A stretch of DNA of 64,000 nt, taken from assembly GCA_050295975.1 (NCBI GenBank), contig JBNKQR010000010.1, forward strand, positions 1 to 64,000. Reading direction: 5' to 3'. The notes below the pieces were generated by a model that saw only the letters and a program-made list of their open reading frames with translations, did not search any database and had not been told where the DNA came from. Position numbers and translations under genes: made by a program. Source of the DNA: JAPHTQ01 sp050295975. GTDB taxonomy: Bacteria; Pseudomonadota; Gammaproteobacteria; Thiohalomonadales; Thiohalomonadaceae. Below, in pieces: positions 24,848-32,846 of the stretch. Positions within the stretch are counted from its first letter, which is position 1. Every line of letters starts with the position of its first letter.

Positions 24848-26046
24848 AGTAGATTGTCCTTACGGAACATTTCACGAATCCCGCGAATCGCCTGACGAGT
24901 GCGGTGTTCGTTCTCAATTAAACTAAAGCGTACATGGTCATCACCGTACTCACCAAAGCCAACGCCGGGGGAGACCGCCACCTTGGCCTCATCCAGCAAC
25001 TTCTTGGAGAACTCCAGTGAACCAAGGTGACGATACGCCTCTGGGATCGGTGCCCAGACAAACATGGTCGCCTTTGGGCGTTCCACTTTCCAACCCACTG
25101 AATCGAGTCCCTCACACAGCACGTCGCGGCGCGCTTGGTACATCTCGCGGATCTCGCGCACACAATCCTGGGATCCCTCCAGGGCGCTGATCGCAGCCAC
25201 CTGGATCGGGGTGAACATGCCATAGTCGAGGTAGGATTTTATCTTCGCCAGGGCGCCAACCAACACCGGATTGCCTACCATAAAGCCGACCCGCCAGCCG
25301 GGCATGTTATAACTCTTCGACAGGGAGTAGAACTCTACCGCCACCTCTTTGGCCCCCTCTACCTGCATAATCGACGGTGCCTTGTAGCCGTCGAAGACGA
25401 TCTCGGCATAGGCCAGATCGTGAATCACCCAAATCTCATGTTCACGGGCGATGGCTACCACCCGCTCGAAGAAGTCGAGCTCGACGCACTGGGCGGTGGG
25501 GTTGCCGGGGAAATTGAGCACCAGGAATTTCGGTTTCGGCCAGGAGTCGCGGATCGCCTTTTCCAGCTCGGCAAAGAAATCCCTGTCCGGAACCATCGGT
25601 ACATGGCGGATATCGGCGCCGGAGATCACAAAACCGTAGGGGTGGATCGGATAGGCCGGATTGGGCACCAGTATGGCGTCGCCGGGGCCCGTGGTGGCCA
25701 GTGCCAGGTGCGCCAGTCCCTCTTTGGAGCCGATGGTGACGATCGCCTCTTTCTCAGGATCAATCTCAACGTCGTAGCTATCTTTGTACCAGTTGCAGAT
25801 CGCTTTACGCAGACGGGGGATGCCCCGAGACATGGAATAGCGATGGGTGTCGTTGCGCTGGGCCGCTTCGACCAGCTTTTCGACGATGTGTGGTGGGGTC
25901 GGCTGATCCGGGTTGCCCATGCCGAAATCGATGATATCCTCACCACGCGCACGTGCCTTGGCCTTCAACTCATTGACGATGGCGAAGACATACGGCGGTA
26001 AACGCTTGATTCTCTGGAAATCTTCTATCAAGGTGACGGCATCCAC
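24844..26046 (-). CDS. alaC: Alanine aminotransferase AlaC
   Basis: Class I PLP aminotransferase, 400 residues, closely matching E. coli AlaC along its length: IKRLPPYVFAIVNELK at the N-terminus, GSKEGLAHL, NFPGNPTAQCVELDFFE, and the PLP lysine in YSLSKSYNMPGWRVGF. It is the first gene of the alaC-alaA-hom-thrC transcript; a TATAAT box lies about 70 bases upstream. Two alanine transaminases are encoded in tandem with overlapping ends, whereas in E. coli alaA and alaC are unlinked. Confidence 0.94.
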   Translation of the reverse strand: MDAVTLIEDFQRIKRLPPYVFAIVNELKAKARARGEDIIDFGMGNPDQPTPPHIVEKLVEAAQRNDTHRYSMSRGIPRLRKAICNWYKDSYDVEIDPEKEAIVTIGSKEGLAHLALATTGPGDAILVPNPAYPIHPYGFVISGADIRHVPMVPDRDFFAELEKAIRDSWPKPKFLVLNFPGNPTAQCVELDFFERVVAIAREHEIWVIHDLAYAEIVFDGYKAPSIMQVEGAKEVAVEFYSLSKSYNMPGWRVGFMVGNPVLVGALAKIKSYLDYGMFTPIQVAAISALEGSQDCVREIREMYQARRDVLCEGLDSVGWKVERPKATMFVWAPIPEAYRHLGSLEFSKKLLDEAKVAVSPGVGFGEYGDDHVRFSLIENEHRTRQAIRGIREMFRKDNLL

Positions 26047-26116
26047 AATCTACCCGCCAAAGCGGGAACAGGCACTCAATTCAGGGAAATGAAGGTTGCT
26101 AACATTACTGGCGCCT

Positions 26117-26122
26117 ATTATA
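26117..26122 (-). promoter_or_regulatory. Candidate -10 box for the alaC-thrC operon
   Basis: A perfect TATAAT on the minus strand would place the transcript start near 26110, about 64 bases before alaC. No strong -35 box stands at the right distance; a TTGACA lies only two bases upstream and cannot pair with it. Confidence 0.35.
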
Positions 26123-26174
26123 CCTGTCAATCAACGAAACACCGATAAGCATTTAATTTATTACGGAAAATTGT

Positions 26175-26570
26175 ATGCAAGTACGCAGAGAACAGAGTGA
26201 AGGTATCTATAGCATCCACGCTTACCGCGGCGATGAGGTGATCCTGAACTCCCCCAGGCCCGGTGAACAGCTCCTCTCCCTCCGCCACAGCTTCATTATC
26301 ACACCGGCGCAGTTACAACAGGAGTGGGCGCCCGAGTCGCTGACGCAAACCCGTGGTACCGACCTGGCGGCCCTGGCAGAACTGGATATGGAGGTGTTGC
26401 TGCTGGGCACCGGCAAGAGCCTTCACTTCCCTGGCACAGAGCAATTGGCGGCACTGATCAGCCTGGGGATCGGCTATGAGGTGATGAACTCAGCGGCAGC
26501 CTGTCGTACATTCAATATTCTCGCTGCTGAAGGCCGTCGTGTAGCCGCTGCAATCATCATCGAAGAGTAA
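26175..26570 (+). CDS. Mth938-like domain protein (DUF498)
   Basis: A 131-residue single-domain protein of the Mth938/DUF498 group. Family features are ITPAQLQQEW, the central VLLLGTGKSLHFP and the C-terminal EVMNSAAACRTFNILAAEGRRVAAAIII. The human relative NDUFAF3 helps assemble complex I, but bacterial members have no settled role. The gene stands alone on the plus strand, divergent from alaC, and shares a two-way terminator with rpoS. Confidence 0.85.
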   Translation: MQVRREQSEGIYSIHAYRGDEVILNSPRPGEQLLSLRHSFIITPAQLQQEWAPESLTQTRGTDLAALAELDMEVLLLGTGKSLHFPGTEQLAALISLGIGYEVMNSAAACRTFNILAAEGRRVAAAIIIEE

Positions 26571-26589
26571 AAAAGCTTCCCCCAGAAAC

Positions 26590-26619
26590 AAAAATGCCGC
26601 CTAACTGGCGGCATTTGTT
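26590..26619. terminator. Bidirectional terminator between DUF498 gene and rpoS
   Basis: Ten-base arms AAATGCCGCC (26592-26601) and GGCGGCATTT (26607-26616) with a five-base loop, flanked by A- and T-rich runs. It serves the convergent DUF498 gene (plus) and rpoS (minus). Confidence 0.88.
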
Positions 26620-26638
26620 TATACATTCAGGGCCATTC

Positions 26639-27631
26639 CTACAACGCATCTCCACTGTAACCCTGACTCTCCAGGATTTCGCGCAGACGACGTAGTGCCT
26701 CGATCTGGATCTGACGCACCCGTTCACGGGTCACACCAATCTCGGCTCCTACCTCCTCCAGTGTTGAAACGTCATAGCCGTGCAGCCCGAAACGGCGCTC
26801 CACTACTTCACGCTGCTTGTCGCTAAGTTTGCTCAACCAGAGGTCAATATTGCCGCGGATATCTTCATCCTGCAGCAGATCGGAAGGGTCCATGTTGTTT
26901 TCATCGGGAATCGCATCGAGCAATGACTTGTCAGCATCGCGCCCCATTGGCACATCTACTGAAGTAACGCGCTCGTTGAGGCCCATCATGCGTTTTACGT
27001 CCTCAATGGGCTTGTCGAGCATCTCGGCGATCTCTTCCGGGCTGGGCTCATGATCCAGATTCTGCGCCAGATGGCGGGCCGCACGCAGATAGACGTTGAT
27101 CTCTTTCACCACATGGATCGGCAGACGGATGGTACGGGTCTGATTCATGATCGCCCGTTCTATGGTCTGGCGAATCCACCAGGTGGCATAGGTGGAGAAA
27201 CGAAAACCGCGCTCTGGATCGAATTTTTCCACCGCACGGATCAGGCCGAGGTTTCCCTCTTCAATCAGATCCAGCAGCGCCAGTCCACGGTTAAGGTAGC
27301 GGCGGGCTATCTTGACCACCAGACGCAGGTTGCTTTCGATCATACGCTTGCGTCCGGCCTCTTCACCCCGCTGCGCCATGCGAGAGTAGAACACCTCCTC
27401 TTCAGCACTCAGCAACGGAGAGAAACCGATTTCACTCAAATAGAGGCGTGTGGCGTCCAGCTGCCCATCGGGAATCGCACCAGCCTTGAAGGTCACTTCG
27501 GCGTCAGCCTCATACAACTCTGGCTCTTCCTTGACCTCTTCCTCTTCTTCCTCATCACCCGAGTCGAGGAGATCTTTTTCCTCCTCATCAACTTGCTGCT
27601 TGTTATCTTCGGGTGCGTTTTCAATTGTCAT
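26639..27631 (-). CDS. rpoS: RNA polymerase sigma factor RpoS
   Basis: Stationary-phase and general stress sigma factor, 330 residues. Region 1.2 is at about 60-95, region 2 contains FSTYATWWIRQTIERAI with the promoter-melting and -10-reading residues, and region 4 ends with the helix-turn-helix EEVGAEIGVTRERVRQIQ. The first 50 residues are unusually acidic, with a run of six Glu near residue 28. It lies 11 bases after nlpD, the conserved nlpD-rpoS pair; an extra rpoS promoter inside nlpD is usual in relatives. Confidence 0.97.
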   Translation of the reverse strand: MTIENAPEDNKQQVDEEEKDLLDSGDEEEEEEVKEEPELYEADAEVTFKAGAIPDGQLDATRLYLSEIGFSPLLSAEEEVFYSRMAQRGEEAGRKRMIESNLRLVVKIARRYLNRGLALLDLIEEGNLGLIRAVEKFDPERGFRFSTYATWWIRQTIERAIMNQTRTIRLPIHVVKEINVYLRAARHLAQNLDHEPSPEEIAEMLDKPIEDVKRMMGLNERVTSVDVPMGRDADKSLLDAIPDENNMDPSDLLQDEDIRGNIDLWLSKLSDKQREVVERRFGLHGYDVSTLEEVGAEIGVTRERVRQIQIEALRRLREILESQGYSGDAL

Positions 27632-27642
27632 AGATGCCTTCC

Positions 27643-28452
27643 TCAGGAACCTTTTCTTGGTAAATAACTTCGTGGGTCCACCGGTTTTCCATTCCGGCGA
27701 ATCTCAAAATGAAGCATGACACCTTCTTTGCCGCTATCGCCCATTTCGGCGATAACTTCCCCCTGCTTCACTGTCTTGCCTTCTGAAACCAGCAACTTGC
27801 TATTGTGTCCGTAGGCGCTCAGATAGGCGTCGTTGTGTTTGATAATAATCAGCTTGCCGTAACCAATCAGTCCGCTACCACTATAGACCACAGCACCACC
27901 CGCTGCGGCCCGAATCTGCTGGCCGATGCGACCACCAATATCCAGACCTTTTTTTCCCTTGCTGGGAGAATAACCATTAAGCACTTTTCCGCTAGTCGGC
28001 CAGGCCCAGTGTACTGTACTGTCCTTGATTCGCTTGTAGGCATTTTCAGCCTTTTCCCGCAGCGTAGAAACAACCGTCGACGTTGATGGTCGAGACGCCA
28101 CTGCGTTCCCTGCATTCCCGTTATCGGACGGTTGGGGATTAGCTTGAGATGTTTCACCATTCGCCGTGTTCACCGGCAAATTGCCAGGGACATCCTTCCC
28201 TGGGGGTATGAGGTAGATATGGTCACCAGGATGGATAATAAAGGGGGCTGGTATATTGTTCCACGCAGCTACTTCCTGGTGGTCATAGCCATAGCGCCAG
28301 GCAATGGAGTACAGGGTGTCGCCGGCGCTGACCCGGTAATCGATCATCTGGCCGCTTGCGTCCATGGGCTGTAACTCGCCGCAGGCGCTCAGCAAAACGC
28401 CACACAGCATTGCCACAGCACCGTTACGCCATAAATTAACCATGGCCACCAC
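27643..28452 (-). CDS. nlpD: Lipoprotein NlpD, amidase activator (LysM and degenerate M23)
   Basis: Outer-membrane lipoprotein, 269 residues (ATG at 28443 equally possible). The signal peptide ends in lipobox LLSAC (C24). A LysM peptidoglycan-binding domain spans about 39-82, a serine/asparagine-rich linker follows, and a LytM/M23 domain covers 155-265. Two zinc-site residues of active LytM enzymes are missing: the first His of HxxxD is K167 and the first His of HxH is M246; D171, H216 and H248 remain. This fits E. coli NlpD, a non-catalytic activator of amidase AmiC. It lies between the yqaA-like gene and rpoS. Confidence 0.93.
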   Translation of the reverse strand: MVAMVNLWRNGAVAMLCGVLLSACGELQPMDASGQMIDYRVSAGDTLYSIAWRYGYDHQEVAAWNNIPAPFIIHPGDHIYLIPPGKDVPGNLPVNTANGETSQANPQPSDNGNAGNAVASRPSTSTVVSTLREKAENAYKRIKDSTVHWAWPTSGKVLNGYSPSKGKKGLDIGGRIGQQIRAAAGGAVVYSGSGLIGYGKLIIIKHNDAYLSAYGHNSKLLVSEGKTVKQGEVIAEMGDSGKEGVMLHFEIRRNGKPVDPRSYLPRKGS

Positions 28453-29026
28453 TATTGAGCACGAAATAGAGCACCACCAGCAAAATCACCAATGCCCAGC
28501 TGATGCGATCAATATATACACGCAGAGATTGCTCCATTTTCTCGCCTCCCCAACGCATTAATCCTGCAACCAGAAAGAAACGTCCACCACGACCAATGGC
28601 CGAGGCCAGCACAAAGGGGAAAAAGGCCATGCCGATCACCCCGGCACTGATGGTAAAGAGCTTGTAGGGGATTGGTGAGAAACCGGCAAGAAACACTGCC
28701 CAGAAACCCCAGGTAGAGAACCACTCGTTAACCTGTAGATAGGCATCCCAGTATCCCGCCTGGTGCAACCATGGTTCGACAAAATCGAAGGCAAAAACCC
28801 CAATCAGATAACCGAGCATTCCACCCAGCACCGATGCAGCGGTGGTGAGCAGGGCGAAGCGCCACGCCCGCTGTGGTTGTGACAAGGACATCGGCGCCAG
28901 CATCACATCGGGCGGAATAGGGAAAAAGGAGGACTCAGCGAAACTGAGCCCTGCCAGATACCAGGGGGCATGCGGATGACGCGACCAGCCAATTACCTTG
29001 TCATAAAGTTTGGAAAAGATACTCAT
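28436..29026 (-). CDS. YqaA-like DedA/VTT-domain membrane protein
   Basis: A 196-residue integral membrane protein of the SNARE-associated/VTT group. The family motifs are SFAESSFFPIPPDVML near residue 30, a glycine-rich helix GGMLGYLIGVFAF, and AGFSPIPYKLFTISAGV near 115-131. Relatives include DedA-type proteins linked to lipid flipping and membrane potential, but YqaA itself has no firm function. It sits between pcm and nlpD with four- and 17-base overlaps, so it is part of the surE-rpoS transcript. Confidence 0.85.
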   Translation of the reverse strand: MSIFSKLYDKVIGWSRHPHAPWYLAGLSFAESSFFPIPPDVMLAPMSLSQPQRAWRFALLTTAASVLGGMLGYLIGVFAFDFVEPWLHQAGYWDAYLQVNEWFSTWGFWAVFLAGFSPIPYKLFTISAGVIGMAFFPFVLASAIGRGGRFFLVAGLMRWGGEKMEQSLRVYIDRISWALVILLVVLYFVLNSGGHG

Positions 29027-29697
29027 CGACTCCCTTTACTGTCGGTCCCGCCCAACATCGGCACGAAGGTGACGAGGTCGAGCACCTGACGAGTGAACTC
29101 ATTGCCCTGTCGGGTGATACGCAGCAACTCCTGTCCGCTGCCCGCACCGACCGGAATAATCAGCTGACCACCATCGGCCAGTTGCTGCAGTAACGCCTCC
29201 GGCACACTCTCTGGCGCGGCGGTAACCAGAATGGCATCAAAAGGGGCCTCCGTCTTCCACCCCTCGTAGCCATCACCATGGCGCATACGTGTCGGGGTAT
29301 GGCGGATCTCACCCAGGACCCGTCGTGCCTTCTCATAGAGGGCGCGGATTCGTTCGATGCTGTAGACCTCCAATCCCAAACTGACCAGCACCGCAGTCTG
29401 GTAGCCACAACCGGTACCTACCTCTAGTACCTTATGTGCTCCATTTTCCAGTAAAGCCTCGGTCATCCGCGCCACCACATAGGGCTGGGAGATGGTCTGG
29501 CTATTACCGATGGGCAGAGCGGTGTCTTCATAGGCACGTGAGGCGAGTGCCTCATCTACAAACAGATGGCGCGGCACCAGCCGAATCGCCGCCAGCACAC
29601 GGGAGTCATTGATCCCCTTCTCCGCCAGTCGCTGTACCAGTCGCTCGCGGGTCCGCTGGGAGGTCATGCCGATGCCCTGCATGCGCTGTGGTGTCAT
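29023..29697 (-). CDS. pcm: Protein-L-isoaspartate O-methyltransferase
   Basis: Repairs isoaspartyl residues in aged proteins using S-adenosylmethionine. With the ATG at 29697 the protein has 224 residues; that start follows the surE stop by one base, while a longer frame runs to 29736 inside surE. SAM motif I is VLEVGTGCGYQTA, and the upstream SQPYVVARMTEAL region is typical. It is the second gene of surE-pcm-yqaA-like-nlpD-rpoS, a set linked to stationary-phase survival. Confidence 0.96.
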   Translation of the reverse strand: MTPQRMQGIGMTSQRTRERLVQRLAEKGINDSRVLAAIRLVPRHLFVDEALASRAYEDTALPIGNSQTISQPYVVARMTEALLENGAHKVLEVGTGCGYQTAVLVSLGLEVYSIERIRALYEKARRVLGEIRHTPTRMRHGDGYEGWKTEAPFDAILVTAAPESVPEALLQQLADGGQLIIPVGAGSGQELLRITRQGNEFTRQVLDLVTFVPMLGGTDSKGSR

Positions 29698-29698
29698 A

Positions 29699-30457
29699 TC
29701 AGCCGATCCCCTCAAGCCAGGTAGCCATGTCATCAAGCAGATTGTGACGAGTGAGATCGACCTGCAGCGGAGTTATCGAGACGCGTTGCTGGCGAATGGC
29801 GTGGAAATCGGTACCGGGTCCGGCGTCCTGCTCCACCCCGGCGGGGCCGATCCAGTAGATGGGCCGGCCTCGCGGGTCGTTATCGCGAATCACCGCCTCG
29901 GCCTTGTGCCGATGTCCCAGGCGGGTCACTTCAAAACCCTGAAGCTGTTCCCACGGCAGGTCGGGGACATTGACGTTGAGAATGGTGTCCGCAGGTAACG
30001 GGTTCTCCTGCAGACGCTGCAACAGGCGAATCGCCACCCGGGCTGCGGTGTCGTAGTGGGTAAACGTATGGCCGGATGTGGCACAGAGGGAAACTGCCAT
30101 CGCCGGCAGGCCGAGAAAACGGCCCTCCATCGCGGCTGCGACGGTACCGGAGTAGAGCACGTCGTCGCCAAGATTGGCCCCGGCGTTGATCCCGGAGACC
30201 ACCATATCCGGCTCCTCCTCCAACATCCCGGTAATGGCAATATGCACACAATCTGTAGGGGTACCGTCGACCCGATAGACATGTTCGGCCACCGGCTGCA
30301 CCCGCAGGGGATTATCGAGGGTCAGGGAGTTACTGGCACCACTACGATCACGCTCCGGCGCCACCACGGTGACCTCGGCAATTTCAGCCAGGTGCTCAGC
30401 CAGACAGTTAATTCCAGGGGCCAGGTAGCCGTCGTCGTTACTTATCAATATTTTCAT
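29699..30457 (-). CDS. surE: 5'/3'-nucleotidase SurE
   Basis: Metal-dependent nucleoside monophosphate phosphatase, 252 residues, needed for survival in stationary phase in E. coli. The active-site motif ILISNDDGY is at residues 3-11 (D8, D9), S41-type loop GASNSLTL follows, and VSGINAGANLGDDVLYSGT completes the metal site. It heads the surE-pcm-nlpD-rpoS cluster and is divergent from the Smr gene; the 136-base gap between them must hold promoters for both. Confidence 0.97.
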   Translation of the reverse strand: MKILISNDDGYLAPGINCLAEHLAEIAEVTVVAPERDRSGASNSLTLDNPLRVQPVAEHVYRVDGTPTDCVHIAITGMLEEEPDMVVSGINAGANLGDDVLYSGTVAAAMEGRFLGLPAMAVSLCATSGHTFTHYDTAARVAIRLLQRLQENPLPADTILNVNVPDLPWEQLQGFEVTRLGHRHKAEAVIRDNDPRGRPIYWIGPAGVEQDAGPGTDFHAIRQQRVSITPLQVDLTRHNLLDDMATWLEGIG

Positions 30458-30593
30458 TCAGTCAGGGCACCCGGCAGGAAGATCGATTTGCTCAATAAAG
30501 TTGCGTCCAACTATACCAGCGTCGGTCCCTCAGCATGAACCCTAAATGCGTATGTTAGACTCGAAAAAACAATCCGCACGGTGACGTAAGCCA

Positions 30594-31151
30594 GTGAGCA
30601 AGAAAGATAAAATCAGCCCTGACGACAAAAAACTGTTCCGCGAGGCGGTGGCCGACGCGGTACCGCTGACGCACGGACGTGTCACCCCACATCGCGATCC
30701 ACCGCCTCCCCGCCCGCTTAAGCGGGAACAGGACGAGCAGCAGGTCCTCGATGATATGCTCAGCGGCGATATTGACCCGGCAGAACTGGAGACCGGCGAG
30801 GAGCTACTCTACAGCCGCCCCGGCCTACAACACAGCGTGCTGAAAAAACTACGCCGCGGTCAATACGCGGTGGAGGCGGAACTCGATTTGCACGGTCTGC
30901 GGGTCGACGAAGCGCGCCAAACACTCACTGCTTTTCTTCACCATGCTCTGGATAAGCATCTCAAAACAGTCCGCATCATTCACGGCAAGGGACACGGCTC
31001 ACTACACAAACAGCCTGTCCTCAAGGGTAAGGTCAATCACTGGCTGCGTCAGCGAATCGAAGTACTCGCCTTCTGCTCTGCGAGGCCCGTAGACGGGGGA
31101 ACCGGCGCGATCTATGTCCTGTTGCGCCGCGAAGCCAAACGCCGAACCTGA
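30594..31151 (+). CDS. Smr-domain endonuclease, SmrA/YdaL-like
   Basis: A 185-residue protein with an N-terminal helical extension and a C-terminal Smr domain (about 90-180). Smr motifs LDLHG (97-101), IIHGKG (128-133) and TGAIYVLLRR are all present. The stretch RPGLQHSVLKKLRRGQY before the domain resembles E. coli SmrA. Smr proteins cut mRNA at collided ribosomes (SmrB) or bind branched DNA; E. coli SmrA lacks DLHG, while this one keeps it, so activity is likely. The start is GTG at 30594. It is divergent from surE. Confidence 0.85.
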   Translation: MSKKDKISPDDKKLFREAVADAVPLTHGRVTPHRDPPPPRPLKREQDEQQVLDDMLSGDIDPAELETGEELLYSRPGLQHSVLKKLRRGQYAVEAELDLHGLRVDEARQTLTAFLHHALDKHLKTVRIIHGKGHGSLHKQPVLKGKVNHWLRQRIEVLAFCSARPVDGGTGAIYVLLRREAKRRT

Positions 31152-31165
31152 GAGCTGCATGCAAT

Positions 31166-31192
31166 TCAAGTAGTTACATCACCTGCCGATAA
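31166..31192 (+). promoter_or_regulatory. Sigma-28 (FliA) promoter for the chemoreceptor gene
   Basis: TCAAGTAG (31166-31173), then 11 bases, then GCCGATAA (31185-31192). The -10 element is a perfect match to the flagellar sigma-28 consensus, the spacing is exact, and the -35 matches five of eight bases of TAAAGTTT. It lies 64 bases before the chemoreceptor start. Confidence 0.8.
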
Positions 31193-31256
31193 CTGGAATG
31201 GTGGCCATGTCGTGGCCATACTCTATTTCTAGTGGTCAGGCGGGTGGTTTCTTACG

Positions 31257-32846
31257 ATGAACCGTTTTTTCTCCAGTATTCGCGGCAAGCTGATGCTGAT
31301 CACAGGTGCCGGCACCCTCCTCCTGCTCGCCTCTGCGCTCTACGGTTTATGGGGAGCTGATCAGAATCAGCAGCAGTATCAGACGCTAATTGCCGATCAG
31401 ATGACAACCGAGCGTGCCCTGCTCACCCTGCGCAGCGATTTCTCACGCCTGGTACTGAGCTGGAATAAAAGGCAGCTTAACTCGCAAACTGACACAACGC
31501 GTTACGACACCCTGAACAGCGCGGTACAACAACAGATAGCAACACTGCAACTGAAACATGGCGTTGATGAAACAGGAAAGGCTATCCGCCGTTTCGCGAC
31601 CCTCCAGCAACAACTTCACATCGCCGCCAGTAAAACTGAGATATCTAACTCGAAACGCAATCAGATTGAGCGCGACATCATCGATCCTGCGTATGACCTG
31701 CTAGACAAAGCGACGGCGAAAGTATCTGCACAGGCCAAACTGGTGGGTGGGGATGTTGCGAACCATGCGCGCGACACCATCAAAACCGGACTTATTGCCA
31801 TGGCACTGGCGGTGCTGTTTGCTTTTCTGCAGTTCAATTTCTCCCTGCAGAAATTCATTCTCAATCCTTCACGGGAACTCTCATACAAACTGAAACGCAT
31901 GGCAGAGCACGACTTCAGTATGCCGATCACACGTCACTCAAATGACGAACTGGGTGATATTGCTGAAAGCGCAGGCACCATCCGCATTGCCATGCTGGAG
32001 ATGGTTCAGGAACTCAACGAAGCAAGTACACAGCTGGATAATTCAGTTGGACAGTTAGCCGAGGTCATAAACATCACCCGCAGTGGCGTTGAACAGCAGC
32101 TACGACAAACCGAACAGGTGGCCACGGCCATTCACGAAATGACTTCGTCGATGCAGGAGGTTGCCGAGCGTGCAGGTATTGCCGCCGATTCTGCCACCAG
32201 CGCAGACAGTGCAGCACAGGATGGAAGACGAATCGTCACCAGCACTATTGATGATATTGAGTCACTGGCGCAGGAGATGCAGAGCGCGGCCGGCGCCATA
32301 AGTGGACTGGAGCATGAAAGCGAGAAGATCGGTGGTGTACTTGATGTAATCAAAGACATCTCAGAACAGACCAATCTGCTGGCGCTGAATGCGGCAATTG
32401 AAGCTGCTCGCGCAGGTGAACAGGGACGCGGATTTGCCGTAGTCGCCGATGAAGTCCGCGCCCTTGCAACCCGGACCCAGAAATCGACCGAAGAGATCGA
32501 AGAGATGATTGCCCGCCTGCAAGCTGGCGCCGCACAGGCAGTAGAGGTAATGAAGAAGAGTCGTCAGCACACCCAGTCGAGTACAGAACAGTCCGCCAGT
32601 GCCGGAACTTCACTGGAGAAGATCGCAGCAGCAGTAAGCAATATTACTCAGATGAATGCACAAATTGCCGAAGCCTCGGCGCAGCAGTTACATGTTGCCG
32701 AAGAGATCAACAGAAACATTATGAGTATTAGTGAGATCGCCGAGCACTCATCGGAGGGTGGTAAACGGATCCATGAAGCCAACACCAATCTGAACGGTAT
32801 TTCTGAAAGACTGACAAACCTGGTGACGACCTTTAAAATCGACTAG
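31257..32846 (+). CDS. Methyl-accepting chemotaxis protein
   Basis: A 529-residue chemoreceptor. A first membrane helix (about 11-31), a periplasmic, probably four-helix-bundle, sensor (about 32-172), a second helix (about 174-196), a HAMP domain (about 197-250) and a long cytoplasmic signalling helix hairpin follow. The hairpin tip DISEQTNLLALNAAIEAAR contacts CheA and CheW. No C-terminal CheR-binding pentapeptide is present (it ends FKID). A sigma-28 promoter lies upstream. The ligand is unknown; no other chemotaxis gene is in the window. Its 3' end overlaps convergent truD by four bases. Confidence 0.95.
   Translation: MNRFFSSIRGKLMLITGAGTLLLLASALYGLWGADQNQQQYQTLIADQMTTERALLTLRSDFSRLVLSWNKRQLNSQTDTTRYDTLNSAVQQQIATLQLKHGVDETGKAIRRFATLQQQLHIAASKTEISNSKRNQIERDIIDPAYDLLDKATAKVSAQAKLVGGDVANHARDTIKTGLIAMALAVLFAFLQFNFSLQKFILNPSRELSYKLKRMAEHDFSMPITRHSNDELGDIAESAGTIRIAMLEMVQELNEASTQLDNSVGQLAEVINITRSGVEQQLRQTEQVATAIHEMTSSMQEVAERAGIAADSATSADSAAQDGRRIVTSTIDDIESLAQEMQSAAGAISGLEHESEKIGGVLDVIKDISEQTNLLALNAAIEAARAGEQGRGFAVVADEVRALATRTQKSTEEIEEMIARLQAGAAQAVEVMKKSRQHTQSSTEQSASAGTSLEKIAAAVSNITQMNAQIAEASAQQLHVAEEINRNIMSISEIAEHSSEGGKRIHEANTNLNGISERLTNLVTTFKID

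Noticed and set aside
26117..26129. TTGACA next to TATAAT upstream of alaC as a complete promoter
   Set aside because: The hexamers are only two bases apart on the minus strand; a promoter needs about 17. Only the TATAAT was kept as a candidate.
27643..28452. Annotation of NlpD as an active M23 metalloendopeptidase
   Set aside because: Two zinc-binding histidines are replaced, so catalysis is unlikely.
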